DNA from: Toxorhynchites rutilus septentrionalis
Taxonomy: Eukaryota; Arthropoda; Insecta; Diptera; Culicidae
Direction of reading: 5' to 3'
Assembly: GCF_029784135.1 (NCBI RefSeq)
Contig: NC_073745.1
Coordinates: 113,264,716-113,328,715, forward strand
DNA: 64,000 bases
The position numbers and the translations under genes are program-made. The notes beneath the pieces are model-generated. The model worked only from the letters and a program-made list of their open reading frames with translations. It did not search any database and had not been told where the DNA came from. This document shows, one piece after another, positions 1 to 16,248 of this stretch. Within the stretch, counting starts at the first letter, position 1. Each line of letters starts with the position of its first letter.

Positions 1-1430
1 CATGGCGAGAGCCAAGCGACAGAGGGAATGATTCTGTGCGCGATAATTAAGCAATCGTTGCTCTCCCAGGAGCTGGATGGAGGTCGTCGTGATTCGGTTG
101 GTCGTTAGCTGGTTTGGCGTTAACCGAGCAGATTATTAGAAATAATTGTACAACTTAATCCAGAGGGGGAAATGGTTTGCTCAAGTGTTTCCTAGTGACA
201 TGTACGCGGTGGGAAGATTTATCCGCATCCGAGACGATGCTCGTCATCGTCACCGGAAAGCTGGTGTACATTATTAATGCTCGCTAAACTCGCGTGAATA
301 ATGAATGAATTGCAAATGTGTACCGTAAGCAATCTGGGCCCGAACGTATCCGGAGTGTATGTTGCCCGAATCGACGGATTGGTTTATGTCGGAAGCTAGG
401 ACCAATGTTGCTTAATCTCCATCACCGCAAGGCAGCTCGACAGATGTCCGATTTATGTTTGTCTAGATCCGGGGCAATGGTACTGGCACGGCGTGGGAAT
501 GAGTGTATCGAATGATTGAATGGGTCTTGCCAACCAGAATTTAATCGATAAAAACGGCTATCAATGGATTCAAAACAGATGCTGCTTCAGAAAAGTTGGT
601 ATACACGAAACAAAGATCCATCCTAACATCTCAAATGTATCATCTTTGTTTATGATTGTGGAGACTTTCTATGGTAAATATTCACACGCGAATAGAAAAT
701 CGGCATTTTGATGTCAAGTTAGAATTTTCCTGTAAAGAGTTACATCCCGCTCCGGTGTCGTAATCGAAACTAGGATTTCCATCAACGACATAAATTGCGT
801 TGAGTATTGGGATTATTCCAAACAGAAATGGAGCATTTCACGATAGCAAATGGAGACGATAGGTTCCCGCTGTGGGTGAGTTGAGATGGGATTAAACCGA
901 ATACTTCACTATCACAGGGTGGAATAATCGTTGTGGCAGGTCGGGTAAGACGGTGGTAGCGTTGCTATATACTGTTCTATGTTACATGCTGAGTCACATG
1001 ATGCAGTAGTCTCGGAGACGGTAAATATTGCTTCAGTCTTAGCAGGAAACGGAAAATCAAAGATTTATTCATCGTAGAAGATTTGTGCTTGACAGGTAAT
1101 TTTAGAAGTCGTACTGAGAAGTACATTAGGGATATGTGGTGAACTTTATTCATTGACCTACTGCTCTAGAGTTGGGAATGATTAAGAATTTTCATCCTAG
1201 TTAGAGTGTTGAACATTTCCAGACAGAATGACTTGATAATTTGCAGAATTTAAATCGAAAAGTTTTGTTCTGAATGAAACGTTACACACGCTTTTGGCTC
1301 AGTAGATTAAGTATTTTACTGTTGGGGTGACTTTGACTCTATCGGTGTTCATAATACAGTTGAGTAATCGATCAGTAGACGGATCTGGAATTTCCGTGAA
1401 ATTTACACTATCGATTTCGATTTGCCGACT
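1..1430. other. No gene recognised (left-edge unique-looking DNA)
   Basis: Only short open frames (longest about 65 codons) without recognisable motifs occur here. I see no repeat family shared with the rest of the window, no LTR or terminal inverted repeat and no tRNA-like boxes. It may be intergenic or intronic DNA of a gene lying to the left. Confidence 0.5.
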
Positions 1431-1439
1431 TACCAAACT

Positions 1440-2515
1440 CAAAATGTGTACATGAGGTGAAGGGTGTATCGTTTAAAATCCGCACACACAAAATTCATTC
1501 TCAAAATTCGAGTTTTTATCCGATTATCACCAAATTTTTGCATTTTAACCCATCCTTTCTTTATTTCTCCTACATTCTTCACCACTTTAGGCCGTTTCAA
1601 AAGGTGCCCCTTCATAATGGTCCAGTATTTTTCTATAGGGCGCAGTTCCGGAGTGTTTGGGGGGTTCAGAACTTTCGGCATAAAATCGACATCATTCGCT
1701 TTATATCACTCTAGCACGTCCTTCGTGTAGTGGCATGGTGTCAAACACTCTTACAAATACAGCTGTCCATTAATGGTGCTTGCGGTAACGAAAGGTGCGC
1801 TTTCTGTAAGTACAAATCGCTTACCAAAATAAGAATTTCTTACCGAATTTCGCCATCTTCTGTGTCCGGAGGTTCTCCGACACTTCCAGTTATTCTTGGC
1901 AGTCACATACAGGTTTTCTGGAATCTGGTTGAAGTCCGCCTTCACATATGCCTCATCATCAATTACGCAACGGTGTGTTTTGGTTAACTTCTGGTCGTAC
2001 AGCTTCCAGGCTCGACTTTTCGCCACCGTATTTTGTTTCTCGTCACGGTTTGAGCGTAGCCCAGCTCGAGTTTTGGTATTCTGCACGAAAGTCTTGCATA
2101 CAACTTTTTAGACATATCTCGAACTGAAGCGTTTGGTTTCCGTTTGAAGGCCCCAATAACGCGTTCAAGATCGCTCCCTTTGACCTGACTTTTTTTTTGC
2201 CGGATTTTCGCTTCTGAACTACAGTCAGCCGTTCTTTGAGCCGTTTCATGATACCAGACACCGTGGAATTCGCGATTCCCAACTTTTTTCCGATGGCACG
2301 ATGCAACAGATCCTTATTTAGGTACTCATTTAAATTTTTTTCGCACACGCACTGTTCTTCCGTCGCCATTTTGAAAACTTTAGCGCGAAGAAATCGCCTC
2401 ATACAGTGTAAATAATACACATCAAACTATGTCTACACAAAATTTCAATTCATTTTACCCAAAGGAAAAGTTATAGCAATTTGAGTTTATGCGGATTTTA
2501 AGCGGCACACACTTT
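1440..2515 (-). pseudogene. DD37E-type Tc1/mariner transposase relic
   Basis: Reading leftwards, three broken frames make up one transposase: an N-terminal helix-turn-helix region (2043-2420, with AIGKKLGIANSTVSGIMKRL), a central part (1751-2086) with the first acidic residue in CVIDDEAYVKADFNQIP, and a C-terminal part (1439-1681) with PPNTPELRPIEKYW, where the glutamate is the third catalytic residue. The E in the last position and the DDEAYVK signature fit the ITmD37E branch known from mosquitoes. The outer edges carry related inverted ends (GCGGATTTTAA near 2490-2500 and its complement near 1480). Frameshifts between the three frames mean it is dead. A second, shorter fragment of the same branch lies near 62.2-62.6 kb. 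Family level is an inference from motifs. Confidence 0.75.
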
Positions 2516-3175
2516 AATGTTCACTTTTGCCATTAAATATATCCAGGACCGAATACATGTAATGTTGTAATGAAATTTTAGGTATTTAAGACTTCATTTT
2601 TTGTTTGAACACACGTGCTGTACTCTCATGAAAATACATTGCGTTTTGACCTGATAATAGTAAGGGCTGTGTCTGCGTTGCTCATGATAGTGTCTCGCAA
2701 GTGAATGTATTCTTCCACCCGTCATTTCTATTAATTGTGTCGTAGGAATCGCAGTCGTTTGCTTTCTACCTTCGCGTACATGTCGACCATGAGTTTTCGG
2801 TACAGCTCACGACATCGAAGAATGACGTAGAATAACGTTGTCCATAAAAATCCATATGACACATGATCTCAAGCTTGTCACTTAGAATACATTCGACTAC
2901 GAACATCGTGACATGAGATTCTCTCTCTCAGGCTGATGACATAGTGAATGCGTTTGCGAGAGCGAACGCGTTTGCGTCTGCTTGCGTCAAAGCACTTTTG
3001 ATGAAAATGTATGCGAATCGCGTCTACTTGATATAACGAACGCGACGCGAAGCGTTGCGAACGGGCCGTCAGACGCGGCGAAGCAGTTTGAGTTGTGTCT
3101 TGACGCGTGTAAACGCTAGAGGTGCTTCGACTGGGCAGTGTTTTGTTTGTTTTGTTTTGCTGACAGTGTTCGGAA

Positions 3176-3430
3176 ATGGAAATCGATGCGGAAAATTTAA
3201 TTTATTCCGTGTTTGCGAAGAATCCCTTGTGGGATAAAACAACGAAACTTTATCGTAACAAATCGGTTGTGGAAAAGCTGTGGAGAGAAGTTTCCACTGA
3301 GCTGGGAGAAGATGTTACTTGTAAGTTGTAAATAAAAATATTTTATGGCTCATCCAAACAGTGTATTTACTTTCCAGCTGCTAAAAAAAAGTGGAAAAGT
3401 CTCCGGGATACCTTCGGATACAGCCGATAG
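3176..3430 (+). pseudogene. MADF-domain protein of the Harbinger element, truncated
   Basis: Exon 1 is 3176-3320 and exon 2 is 3378-3430, joined across a 57 bp GT-AG intron (donor gtaagt, acceptor tttccag). The spliced product is 65 residues. It begins MEIDAENLIYSVFAKNPLWD, continues with KLYRNKSVVEKLWREVSTEL, and after the splice reads KKKWKSLRDTFGYSR. This is the W-x-L-W / KKWKxLRD pattern of a MADF DNA-binding domain, which normally spans about 85 residues, so the C-terminal helix is lost at a stop codon. In PIF/Harbinger elements a Myb/SANT- or MADF-like partner assists the nuclease, and here the nuclease remnant lies convergently just downstream. The open splice and clean frame up to the stop suggest recent decay. 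The intron is inferred, not shown. Confidence 0.65.
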
Positions 3431-3549
3431 AATTCCCCATCCCTTCGTCTATTCCAGTTGATGGGATGTACAGCGAATTTCCGTTCCTTATTAAAAATAA
3501 AATCAATAGTGCCCGGAGAGGCAAAATATTCCTCGTCCGACGAATCCAT
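3367..3549 (-). pseudogene. Harbinger nuclease N-terminal fragment
   Basis: The frame starting with the ATG at 3549 reads MDSSDEEYFASPG, then KERKFAVHPINWNRRRDGEF and YRLYPKVSRRLFHFF. The pattern 'basic-x-VHPINxxRxxxGEFxxLxP' is typical of the start of PIF/Harbinger nucleases. The frame then runs into antisense MADF exon 2 sequence, so the DDE core is absent. Deletion between the two genes probably fused them tail to tail. Confidence 0.65.
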
Positions 3550-3744
3550 TTGAAACACTGCGAATAAAAAACAACAACAACACAAACAAGCCCCTACGAT
3601 CAATGTTTACATCAAGAACGCGCGTGCAAACGCTTTCACTATGTCATAGTTCGTGTTGTAATTCGCGTTTGTTCAATTCGCTTTTCCGCAACGCTTCGCT
3701 TCGCGTTTACTATATCATCGGCCTCACTCTCTCCGCCCGAGAAT

Positions 3745-4035
3745 TAAATATCACTCACGAGACCGTTCATCATCTTTTGGTTGATGTTTTGGGCATGAGA
3801 AAACGTATAATTAGTGGCGACGAGACATGGGTATGGCTTTTTCTTATTGCCGAAATACCCGTTTTGATAGCATCAAACACATAAAAACGAATTCGCTGCA
3901 TGAATTGAAGGCAATTCCTAATACCAGCTATAAAAAGTGTGTCGATGACTGGATTATTCGTTGGGAAAAGTGTATTGCTTCAGAAGGGGCCTAGCTAGAA
4001 AGCGATACTATAAGTTCAGATGATAAACAAAGCAT
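3745..4035 (+). pseudogene. Mariner transposase relic (C-terminal half)
   Basis: Fragments visible by translation include a helix-turn-helix end (ITHETVHHLLVDVLGMRK), then ISGDETWV with the first catalytic aspartate, and a C-terminal stretch reading KCVDDWIIRWEKCIASEGA, the KCxxDWxxRWxKCI motif that closes many mariner transposases. The central catalytic region is deleted and frames shift. It is a different lineage from the four larger mariner copies in this window. Confidence 0.6.
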
Positions 4036-4599
4036 TTTCTTTTCAAATACAATTTAACATAATGTACATTGCTTGATTCCTAGGTCTACTGCTTTCAATC
4101 GCCCAACACTGGAAAACTGTTCAGTGATTTGTAACCCACACTCCTTGAATGAAATCAGAAAAATTTAAGCCATACCAAAGTGACTCGTTCTGTTAGCTTT
4201 AAGACGTTTGATTTGGTACAACCCTCATCGTCTACCTAACTACAAGAACCTCCATACACGCTACACGTACGAATGGATCAAAACCACGCCTGGTTTATAT
4301 ATGGTATTTTGTTGGCTAGGACATAATTCCCCATGATTTCAAAGAACAATAACCTTCAGGTTAAACCACGAGCTTAACGGAATAACATATTTTTTCGGGC
4401 TCATCACCGTCGTTCCAGTTATAGTTGCGACTTAGCCGTTGTAGGCCTACAACGACTATTCAGCAGAGCCGACCTACACGAGGTTCGGCAACATGTCATT
4501 GAACTAATACGGAACTTCAACTAATATCATCAGTGAAAAAGACTGACCGTTAATAATACAGCCACTCCATACCAAACCGATACAAAAGTCTTCGGATGT

Positions 4600-5265
4600 T
4601 CGTGAAAATTGGTAGTTTTGTTCCTTATCGCAAAATATTTATTAAACCGTCCTGGTCCGAAAAATCAAAAGAGGAGCTTGAAAGAGCAACACAGGCCATC
4701 GAGGACGGACTTTATTTGTACAAAGCATCGGAAGTGTTTAAAAATACTCGAACGACACTGGAGAACGTTATTTTTTACCTCAGCTGAAATTGGAAATGCT
4801 CAATTATTATCTCGACCTGCAAAATCAGCGTTACATGAGAAATGGCATTTGAATTAGACAAAAAAAAACTTACTCATCAGTTCAATCTCAAAACTCGCTC
4901 AGCCGAAAGTGTTGTGTTTGGCAAATTCACGAAGCGCCTAAATTGTCACATTAAACAATCATTGTTACTGAATATCTGAGGTATGCTATGCTGGGTAACG
5001 CCATACTTTTGAACCATAAAATTTCGTCGCTGAAAAAGGCATTGTATGCTCTCAATGTAATTCTACTGGTCTGGCCTCTGGCCAAGACACCTGGTATCTA
5101 TTCCAGAACACTGTTACTGATTGAAATATTATCCGGAATTTATTTACATAAACATAAGTATGTTTTTTTTTCGATAAAACACACACATGACCAAATCACC
5201 CCACAGACTGTCCAAATCACCCCACATCAAATTTTAATGTCCAAAAGAAATATTTTAATGTATAC
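4600..5265 (+). pseudogene. Pogo-like transposon relic, copy 1
   Basis: A frame near 4670-4790 reads LERATQAIEDGLYLYKASEV, a Psq/CENP-B-type helix-turn-helix start, followed in other frames by traces of the second DNA-binding domain. The same block recurs at 13740-14180 with better preserved DIQEMGFELAEKN, and both copies share downstream DNA (TGCTGGGTAACGC; ACATAAGTATGTTTT). Assignment to pogo/Tigger-type elements rests on the N-terminal domain only; no catalytic triad is visible. Confidence 0.5.
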
Positions 5266-6118
5266 TAGCTGACCCGGCAAACTTTGTCACGCTAAAAATT
5301 TATTTTTCGTTATCACATTCACGTTCTCTTACTAAGCGCACGTTCATGGGTCCAATCGCAGAACTGTTCATTGATTGATCTTCTAATCTACCCTTTAAAG
5401 TACCTTTTACTATAAAATTTCAAGTATATCTACCAAAACTCGTCATTATTATTATTAGGGGATTATTTTCAGACACAATTCTCATTCAAGATTTTCCAAC
5501 CACTTACAAATAACATGTTTCTCCGTTACATGGAATAAATGTTTGATACAGAAAATATGCTAGGATAAAGACAGCCCTAAATCGGACAATTCCTTTCTCG
5601 AGTTTTGCTCTTATCAACACATTCGGCGATCCATTTTTTATTATATAGATAGAAGAAGCTATAGCAGTGAATTTTATCACATTAAAATCAATTTCCACTA
5701 TCGAACAAAGATCAATTTCGTTAGCGCAAACATCAAATGGACTTACAACGCTTGTCACTATAAAATTGTAGAACATATGGGAATTGAATTTTCGCAAATT
5801 TTCCCATTTTCTTCAGAGTTTTCCGAAAATTTACAATTGTCATGTTTGGTTGGAATATGTTTGATCGAAATATGTTTGATTAGTTCTTGAGTTATGCAGA
5901 AATTTATGCTTCATTTGTGTGGCAGCCCCTCCTTAGAGGGGGAGGAGTGTCTACTCACCATAGAAACGATTCTTGCCCCCTAAAACCCTCACATGCCAAA
6001 TTTGGCACCATTTGCTTGATTGGTTTCGAGTTATGCATAAATTGTGTTTCATTTGTATGGCAGCGCCCCCTAAAACCCCTAAAACCTTCAGATGCTAATT
6101 TTAGCTCCATTTGCACCC
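5266..6118 (+). repeat. Helitron/HINE-like interspersed repeat, copy 1
   Basis: It begins CTAGCTGACCCGGCAAACTT at 5266, the same start as the repeat at about 9430. It contains units beginning 'TGTGTGGCAGCCCC..TTAGAG' (near 5920 and 6055) that match the ~150 bp tandem units of the fuller copy at 9426-10656. The right part lies inside the tandem duplication. The 98- and 147-codon frames over it merely translate the repeat. Helitron-type identity is an inference from the internal tandem units and shared ends. Confidence 0.5.
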
Positions 6119-7260
<1,142 letters not shown>

Positions 7261-7283
7261 GTTTTTTTGAAAATAATCCCCAA

Positions 7284-10656
<3,373 letters not shown>

Positions 10657-10832
10657 TCCCAATTTAACATACACTTGTTAATTGTATTTTCTTGCATTTA
10701 TTGTTCATTAGGCTACTGCAACCAAAACAACTTCACTTTGAAAAATTATAACTCAAAAACGATAAAAATTACATCTGTTTTTTGGATGTTATGTAAAAAA
10801 TCTCAGCTTTCTAGAAAGAATATAAAAAAAAA

Positions 10833-11600
10833 TACAGGGTCTTTCAGATTCAACGCTCACGCAACAAATTGATAACTTCTACAAAAGTGAACCATCCCAT
10901 CCTTTTCCTTATGAATATGTGTCACTCTTCTAAACACGAGTCGACCCCGAGTAATCGGTTTCCTATTTTATTATCCATAGAATTAAGGAAACATGTTGAT
11001 ATATGCTAGTAGAAATATAGTGAAGAGTTTGGCTCTTTAACTTTTGTAAGTGAGCCTGTAAAAATAAACATATTAATAAAAAAAAAATACAAAAGTGGAC
11101 CGATTTTTATGTTTAAAAAACGAAAATAAAGCTTATTTTAGAGCATTTTCGATGTGACAACCTTTTTTCTCGATAACGCGTTTTAAACGGTGAACAAAAT
11201 TCTTCATGCACAACTCTAACATTACGACTTCGATGCTGTTGAAAATCCGAGCTATTTCTTCTTTAAGTTCCTCCAAATTTTGCGGCTTATTAACATAGCA
11301 AAGATCCTTCACGCTCCCCCAGAGGAAGTAATCGACGACGAGAAATGTTGAAATTCTTACTATAAGAGAACAATGTTCCATTAAGGCTTTGGTTGCTCGA
11401 GTAATACGATTTCACAAAAAATACACGTTCTTGTAAATTGTACATCTTGACACTAAAAACCATCCGATCAGACTGAACGAGTAGCCAAATATTGTCGTCC
11501 CGAAGTGGGGAATGCAGTGTTACCATCGACGGAGCGAAAAAAATTTTATAAGGAGCTATTCGATTTTTTTGTGTGAGCGTTTAATCTGAAAGACCCCGTA
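10833..11600. mobile_element. Tc1/mariner-type element with TIRs and transposase C-terminal relic
   Basis: 28 bp inverted ends (10833-10860 and 11573-11600, 26 of 28 positions matching; core GGTCTTTCAGATT) with TA at the borders. The minus strand 11133-11345 reads DYFLWGSVKDLCYVNKPQNL and FVHRLKRVIEKKGCHIENAL, the C-terminal signature of IS630/Tc1-type transposases of the DD41D/maT kind. The upstream catalytic part is deleted. A retroposon (10890-11087) is inserted between the left end and the coding relic. Confidence 0.7.
10890..11087 (+). repeat. SINE-like retroposon (family B), 5'-truncated
   Basis: Bounded by an exact 10 bp target duplication TACAAAAGTG (10880-10889 and 11088-11097). It ends GTGAGCCTGTAAAAATAAAC plus an A-rich tail. 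A longer copy sits at 20385-20657. Its 3' end resembles that of SINE family C (GAGCCTGAAATAAATAAA). Confidence 0.75.
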
Positions 11601-11940
11601 TATCACCAAATAGGACTGCAATGCTCGATTTTTGCTAACGAAGTTTACTTATAGACTGAATTGCGGACTAACTTATTTCATTAGATTCCTGTGGCCCAGT
11701 TGTGCGCGTATAACGCTTGCCTGTATAGCATATATTGGACTATTCGAGAACGGTCTGTTCACACCCACCCAGCCAACGTTCAGTCATTTTCGCTCAATAA
11801 AGTATCGAATTCTTGTGAGGTAGGTGGGCTGAATTGTTGGAAAATGTCGGAATAATGTACCCATTTTCGTTTGAATTTAGAGAGTGTTATCTAAGTTATT
11901 TAGTCTATAAACTGAAGAATTAAATTTTCCTGTATACACA

Positions 11941-12697
11941 TTAGGATAGGGCGATCTTTATAAAAAGATCGATCTTGTCGAATCGATTTTCCAAACGGCA
12001 TAAAATGGGTACCAAAGAACCGAGCTTTGAAAACTCAAAAGCCTTTTTTTCAATTTATCTGCTTATTCTATAGAAGTGTCGTGTTTTCTTCAAACACGGA
12101 ATTTAAATTTCATATTTTATTAAAAAAAATCAATAGCATTTTGTTTCGTTCCTCAGCACGAAGACCACAAAAAATTAAAAAAGGACAGAAAAAAAACGTT
12201 TTTCAGGACATTTATTTTGTGCCGACATGGAGTTTTATTAAAAAAAAGTATTTGAAAAAGCATTCTTGTAAATTCAACAACTGGTGACTGTCCATAACTC
12301 AGCTGACAACGATACCATAAAAACCAATCGTGCCATACGTCTGTCATTTAGTCGAAGCCGATTCTTGATTTTGGTGTGAGTTCTTAAGAATAACTTTTCG
12401 CCTGGAATTGATGTCAACATCTAGTTCAGGGATCCTATAAGCCAATGGTACGGAAGTAAATCGTGTAGAAGCGATCCAAGTGCCGACATTCTGCTTAAAA
12501 AAATTTGTAAAATGGTCTTTGCTGAGATTAAGTTCGATGTATACTGAAAACCAAATCCACAAAAAGATTGTCCAAGACCGAAAAAATCAAAAGCAAAAAA
12601 AACGATTTCCTCGATTTTTTCGAGTACAAAAGATCGATCCAAAAAATCGGAAATCGGAATAGAAAAGGTCGATCTTCTAAAAATCGCTCAATCCTAA
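11941..12697. mobile_element. Foldback/MITE-like element with ~35 bp inverted ends
   Basis: Left end TTAGGATAGGGCGATCTTT and right end complement TTAGGATTGAGCGATTTTT continue in parallel through AAGATCGA(T/C)CTT. The 757 bp interior is AT-rich with no recognised coding sequence. No clear target duplication was seen. Superfamily unknown. Confidence 0.5.
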
Positions 12698-12699
12698 TT

Positions 12700-13700
12700 C
12701 ACATTTAGACTGCTTCAGTTTTGAATGAATCCTTTTGAGTGTCTAACCGACCCACTGTGTGTCGAGCTTGTTCCCATCGAACAATATTCAATTAATCCCA
12801 GCCGGCGGTGATGACTTGTAATCCGATAGTGATTATATCACGACTAACACTTGTTATTTTTTCAGGCATTAGTCGTTTTTTTCTGGTCCTTGTTTGTAGG
12901 AAACATTACCCATGTCGAAAATGTGATGCCCCTTTCGCTCTTGCCTGTGGAGACGCGTGTGGGCAAATGTAGGTCATAGACTATATTCCTTTTCCTTATG
13001 ATGATGTTATGATATTAGCTTTGTGGACGATGATGACATTCATTCGACAAAACTGTCGGTCAACAGCACATGATGAATTCAGGATAGAGATCAGACGATG
13101 AGCATCTACATTATAGAGATAGGATTCTGATTGATTCATGGTTGTAACTGATAGTAACGAACGCTGCTACAAGATTCATCATTGATTACAACGAACAAGA
13201 ATTATATTCACTTGAAATGTAAACGCTATTCCTCTATTTTCGAGCATATTCATCAAACCTCTGAAAATTTCGCAGCGGTACACACACAGCACAAATTTCC
13301 AAATAAGTTGGAAGATTTTTCCATTAATCAGCGGAGCGCTTTAAAGTGAAACATGGGGAAACTCCACCAATTTATCTCTCCTTACACTGATTTCAGCATT
13401 GCTTTATTATCCGCACGCGCCAACAATGATCCCCGGAGCGAGTTTTTGAAAGAGGCTCGGGATTTTCGAATACCACCAAAAATTGCATGGAAAAAAGGCA
13501 GAACACCGAGGATTTAGGTTTCTCCGCGGCGTGATTGATGATATGTATTCTAGAGAAACTAAAAACAAACAGTCATTTGCTAACTTAGCTTTAATCACGT
13601 GATATATGATGTGATGTTTTATCTGCACAAAGAAACATTACTGCTCGCGCTCATGGAAGAAAAGCAAAAATTATGCTTGATATCAGGTGAGATATCATTT
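12700..13700. other. No gene recognised
   Basis: AT-rich DNA with only short frames and no shared repeat that I could identify. Confidence 0.5.
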
Positions 13701-13709
13701 ATTAAAACG

Positions 13710-14765
13710 ACGACTAAAAGTTTTCAAAGGCTAGAGTCGCAACAGTCACACTTTATCTGTAATAAAAAAAAAATATTACTTGAAAGAGCAACGCAGTTCA
13801 TCATGAACGGATTTTCTTTGTGCAAAGCATCGAACGTGTTTGAAATTGCTCGAACAACACTGAAGAGATTTATGCAAAATTCGTTCGCCGCATCCGAAAA
13901 ATCACAAAAACAGCAAAAATAGCTAAATGGTTTGACGTTACAAGATATCCAAGAAATGGGATTTGAATTGGCCGAAAAAAATAGCTTTTTCATCGGTCCA
14001 GTCTCAAAACTGGCTTAGCCAGAAAAGATGGGTTTGGCAGATTCATGCAGAGCCTAAAATATTTAGGATATGCTACATGTTGGGTAACGCTTCCTTTTGT
14101 TCCATTGTGTGTTGCATAAATTGAACTGCATGGTCTCAATACAATTTTTCTGTTTTGGCTTCTGACATAAGTATGTTTTAGGGGGCCTCCGTAGCCACAT
14201 TGGTTGCGCGTTCGCTTAGTAAGCGATCGATCGTGAGTTCGAAACTCATTGCCCTCATTGACCATCTTTGTGTTGTTACAGAATAACTACGTCCACGCAA
14301 CAATCATCAGCGATGGAGATCGATCCACGGTCGAAATATGATCGATTCATTCATACAACTGCTCTGCTCTGCAAGACACATCGGGCTGCTGTTCTATAAA
14401 TAACTCAACAATGATCAATCAACTGTCTCCGCTGTCCGGTCTAACTGGATAATGGAAGAACAGATAGAAAACTCTTACGCCTAAATGGCTGCTACTGTGT
14501 AAATGTGTGTACACCATATGGAATGGTATAGAAGGGAATACTCTAACGCCGAAAAATGGCAACTGTGTAATGTGCTAATTATAGATATGATAGATATGTG
14601 ACATGTACACGATTAAAATTCGGCTCTGTTACAGCTAAAATGCCAATGAGCCTGAAATAAATAAATGGGACAAAAAAAATAAGTATGTTTTTTCGATAAA
14701 ATAAACACATTGGTCAAATAACCCCATATAACATTATAATGTCCAAAAATCATCTCTTTCATTTT
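13710..14765 (+). pseudogene. Pogo-like transposon relic, copy 2, split by a SINE
   Basis: The frame 13599-13922 includes LLERATQFIMNGFSLCKASN and FEIARTTLKRFMQ (Psq-type helix-turn-helix). After a stop it continues LTLQDIQEMGFELAEKNSFF and, shifted, traces of KxGLAxKxWVWQIHAEP, the second DNA-binding domain of pogo/Tigger transposases. The downstream part matches 4980-5265 (TTGGGTAACGC; AAGTATGTTTT; CGATAAAATAAACACA) but is interrupted by the SINE at 14180-14678. No DDE core remains. Confidence 0.5.
14180..14678 (+). repeat. tRNA-derived SINE (family C), copy 1
   Basis: About 500 bp. The 5' region GTAGCCACATTGGTTGCGCG with downstream GTGAGTTCGAAACTCA forms Pol III A- and B-box-like sites. 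The tail is AATAAATAAATGGGAC plus A-run. A 13 bp target duplication ATAAGTATGTTTT (14167-14179 and 14679-14691) proves retroposition into the pogo-like relic. Confidence 0.85.
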
Positions 14766-14768
14766 ATT

Positions 14769-15035
14769 ATCTTCTTTTTAAATGGCACTTGCGTTCCTAG
14801 AGGAGCTTCGGCGCCTCAACTTAGTATTACTTGCGTCATTTTTATTAGTACTTAGTTGAGATTTCTATGCCAAATAACACGCCTCGAATGCATTTTGAGT
14901 GGCAAGTTCTAGAATACGCATGACCACAGTGCAAGTCGGAGAAAATTTCTTTGACGAAATACTCCCGACCAAAACGGGAATCGAACCCGAACCCCCGGCA
15001 TGTTAGGTGTGGCGCTAACCACTCGGTCACGGGGG
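14769..15035 (-). repeat. Feilai-like tRNA-derived SINE, copy 1
   Basis: On the minus strand it starts CCCCCGTGACCGAGTGGTTA (A-box-like) followed by GGTTCGATTCCCG (B box), then a tRNA-unrelated body ending in a TTCTT-rich tail. A 9 bp target duplication CATTTTATT (14760-14768 and 15036-15044) flanks it. It resembles the Feilai SINE of Aedes, an identification from memory of the tRNA-like head. Confidence 0.8.
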
Positions 15036-15044
15036 CATTTTATT

Positions 15045-15665
15045 TTTTATATATTTGGTACCGTTCTGCATCATATTTCGGACGCTTAATGCGTATGATG
15101 CAGAAAACAGATCTTAACTTTATGCTTTATGGTCGATATAATAATATAAATTAATTAAATAAATTAGTTCAATATGCTTATAAGCTTTCTACTTTGGTAC
15201 CTCTTTGATTGAAAACATAAAAAAATCATCAAATAAAATGCTTTTCAAATCAAGCGAATAAGAATCAAACTTCGGACACTAAATCAAATTTCGGACAGAT
15301 TGAATTCAAATTTCGGACACTTTATTTTGTAATTTTTTGGACGAAAATTAAATTACACTTGATTATATTTTATAGTCACCTGCGAAACACTTACCAAGCA
15401 ACCACAGTAAACTGTTAACAATGATGAGAACTGATGAAACACGGGAGAAATTTAAGTATTTACGAACAGGTAAATTCTACGTGCTCACGCTAAGGAAACG
15501 TCAAACACAAACGATAATGAGTAGTGTTGTAAGATTTTTGCCGATTATGTTATAATTCAAATGTAGTTCTCATATGAAATGATAGTGAAATCAAGGGATT
15601 ACTCTAAAGAAGTAATTGTGATATTAATTTGATAGTTATATCATCAGAGCATTAAGCATTTCAAT
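15045..15665. other. No gene recognised; scattered TTCGGACA motifs
   Basis: The motif TTCGGACA(C/G) recurs at about 15075, 15272, 15291 and 15313, as a loose short repeat. No coding sequence was recognised. Confidence 0.5.
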
Positions 15666-15666
15666 G

Positions 15667-16170
15667 GGGGTCTTCGTAGCCACTTGGTTACGTGTTCGCT
15701 TACTAAGCGATCGATCGTGAGTTCAAACTCAGGGCCCTCAATTGACCATCTTTGTGTTGTTATAGAATAACTACGTCCACGCAACCATCATCAGCTATGG
15801 AGATCGATCCACGGTGGAACAAAGATCGATTCATCCATACAACTGCTCTGCTCTGCAAGAAACATCGGGCTGCTGTTCTATAAATAACCCAACAATGATC
15901 AATATATATCAACTGTCTCCGCAGTCCGGTCTGCTGAACAATGGAAGAACAGATAGAATACCCTTACGCTTAATTGGCTTCTACAGTGTAATTTACCATA
16001 ATATAATGGAACAGAAAACCTAACGCCTAAATGGCAACTATTTGTACTGTGTAATTTACAGTTTATAGAAACATAAACATATGTACATGTACACGATAAA
16101 AACCCGGCTCTGTTACAGATAAAATGCTAATGAACCTGATAAATAAAAAAAAATTGGATAAAAAAAACGT
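15667..16170 (+). repeat. tRNA-derived SINE (family C), copy 2
   Basis: Same body as 14180-14678 (GTAGCCACTTGGTTACGTG head, GATCGATCGTGAGTTC, CATCATCAGCTATGGAGATC, TGCTAATGAACCTGATAAAT tail), with scattered substitutions. No exact target duplication is evident, consistent with greater age. Confidence 0.8.
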
Positions 16171-16248
16171 AGCATATATTTTATTTTATTTTACATTATT
16201 TTATTCACACCGTCTTCAACAAGTCGCACAGACTTTAATTTCTTATAA

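Larger units (their letters stand above)
2931..3723. mobile_element. PIF/Harbinger element, deletion derivative with MADF and nuclease fragments
   Basis: The ends are 22 bp inverted repeats (2931-2952 and 3702-3723, GGC(T/C)GATGA(C/T)ATAGT core), flanked by an exact 3 bp duplication TCA (2928-2930 and 3724-3726), as expected for PIF/Harbinger. Inside, two coding remnants converge: a MADF-domain gene on + and the N-terminus of a Harbinger nuclease on -. At 793 bp it is far shorter than an autonomous element, so most of the nuclease has been deleted. A related MITE lies at 51307-51748. Confidence 0.75.

Noticed and set aside
5504..5797. 97-codon frame conserved perfectly at 7341-7634
   Set aside because: Its conservation is explained by the tandem duplication; it has no recognisable domain.
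14945..15035. Possible tRNA genes (also 20240-20312, 29199-29280)
   Set aside because: A and B boxes are present but no complete cloverleaf; bodies, tails and target duplications show they are SINE heads.
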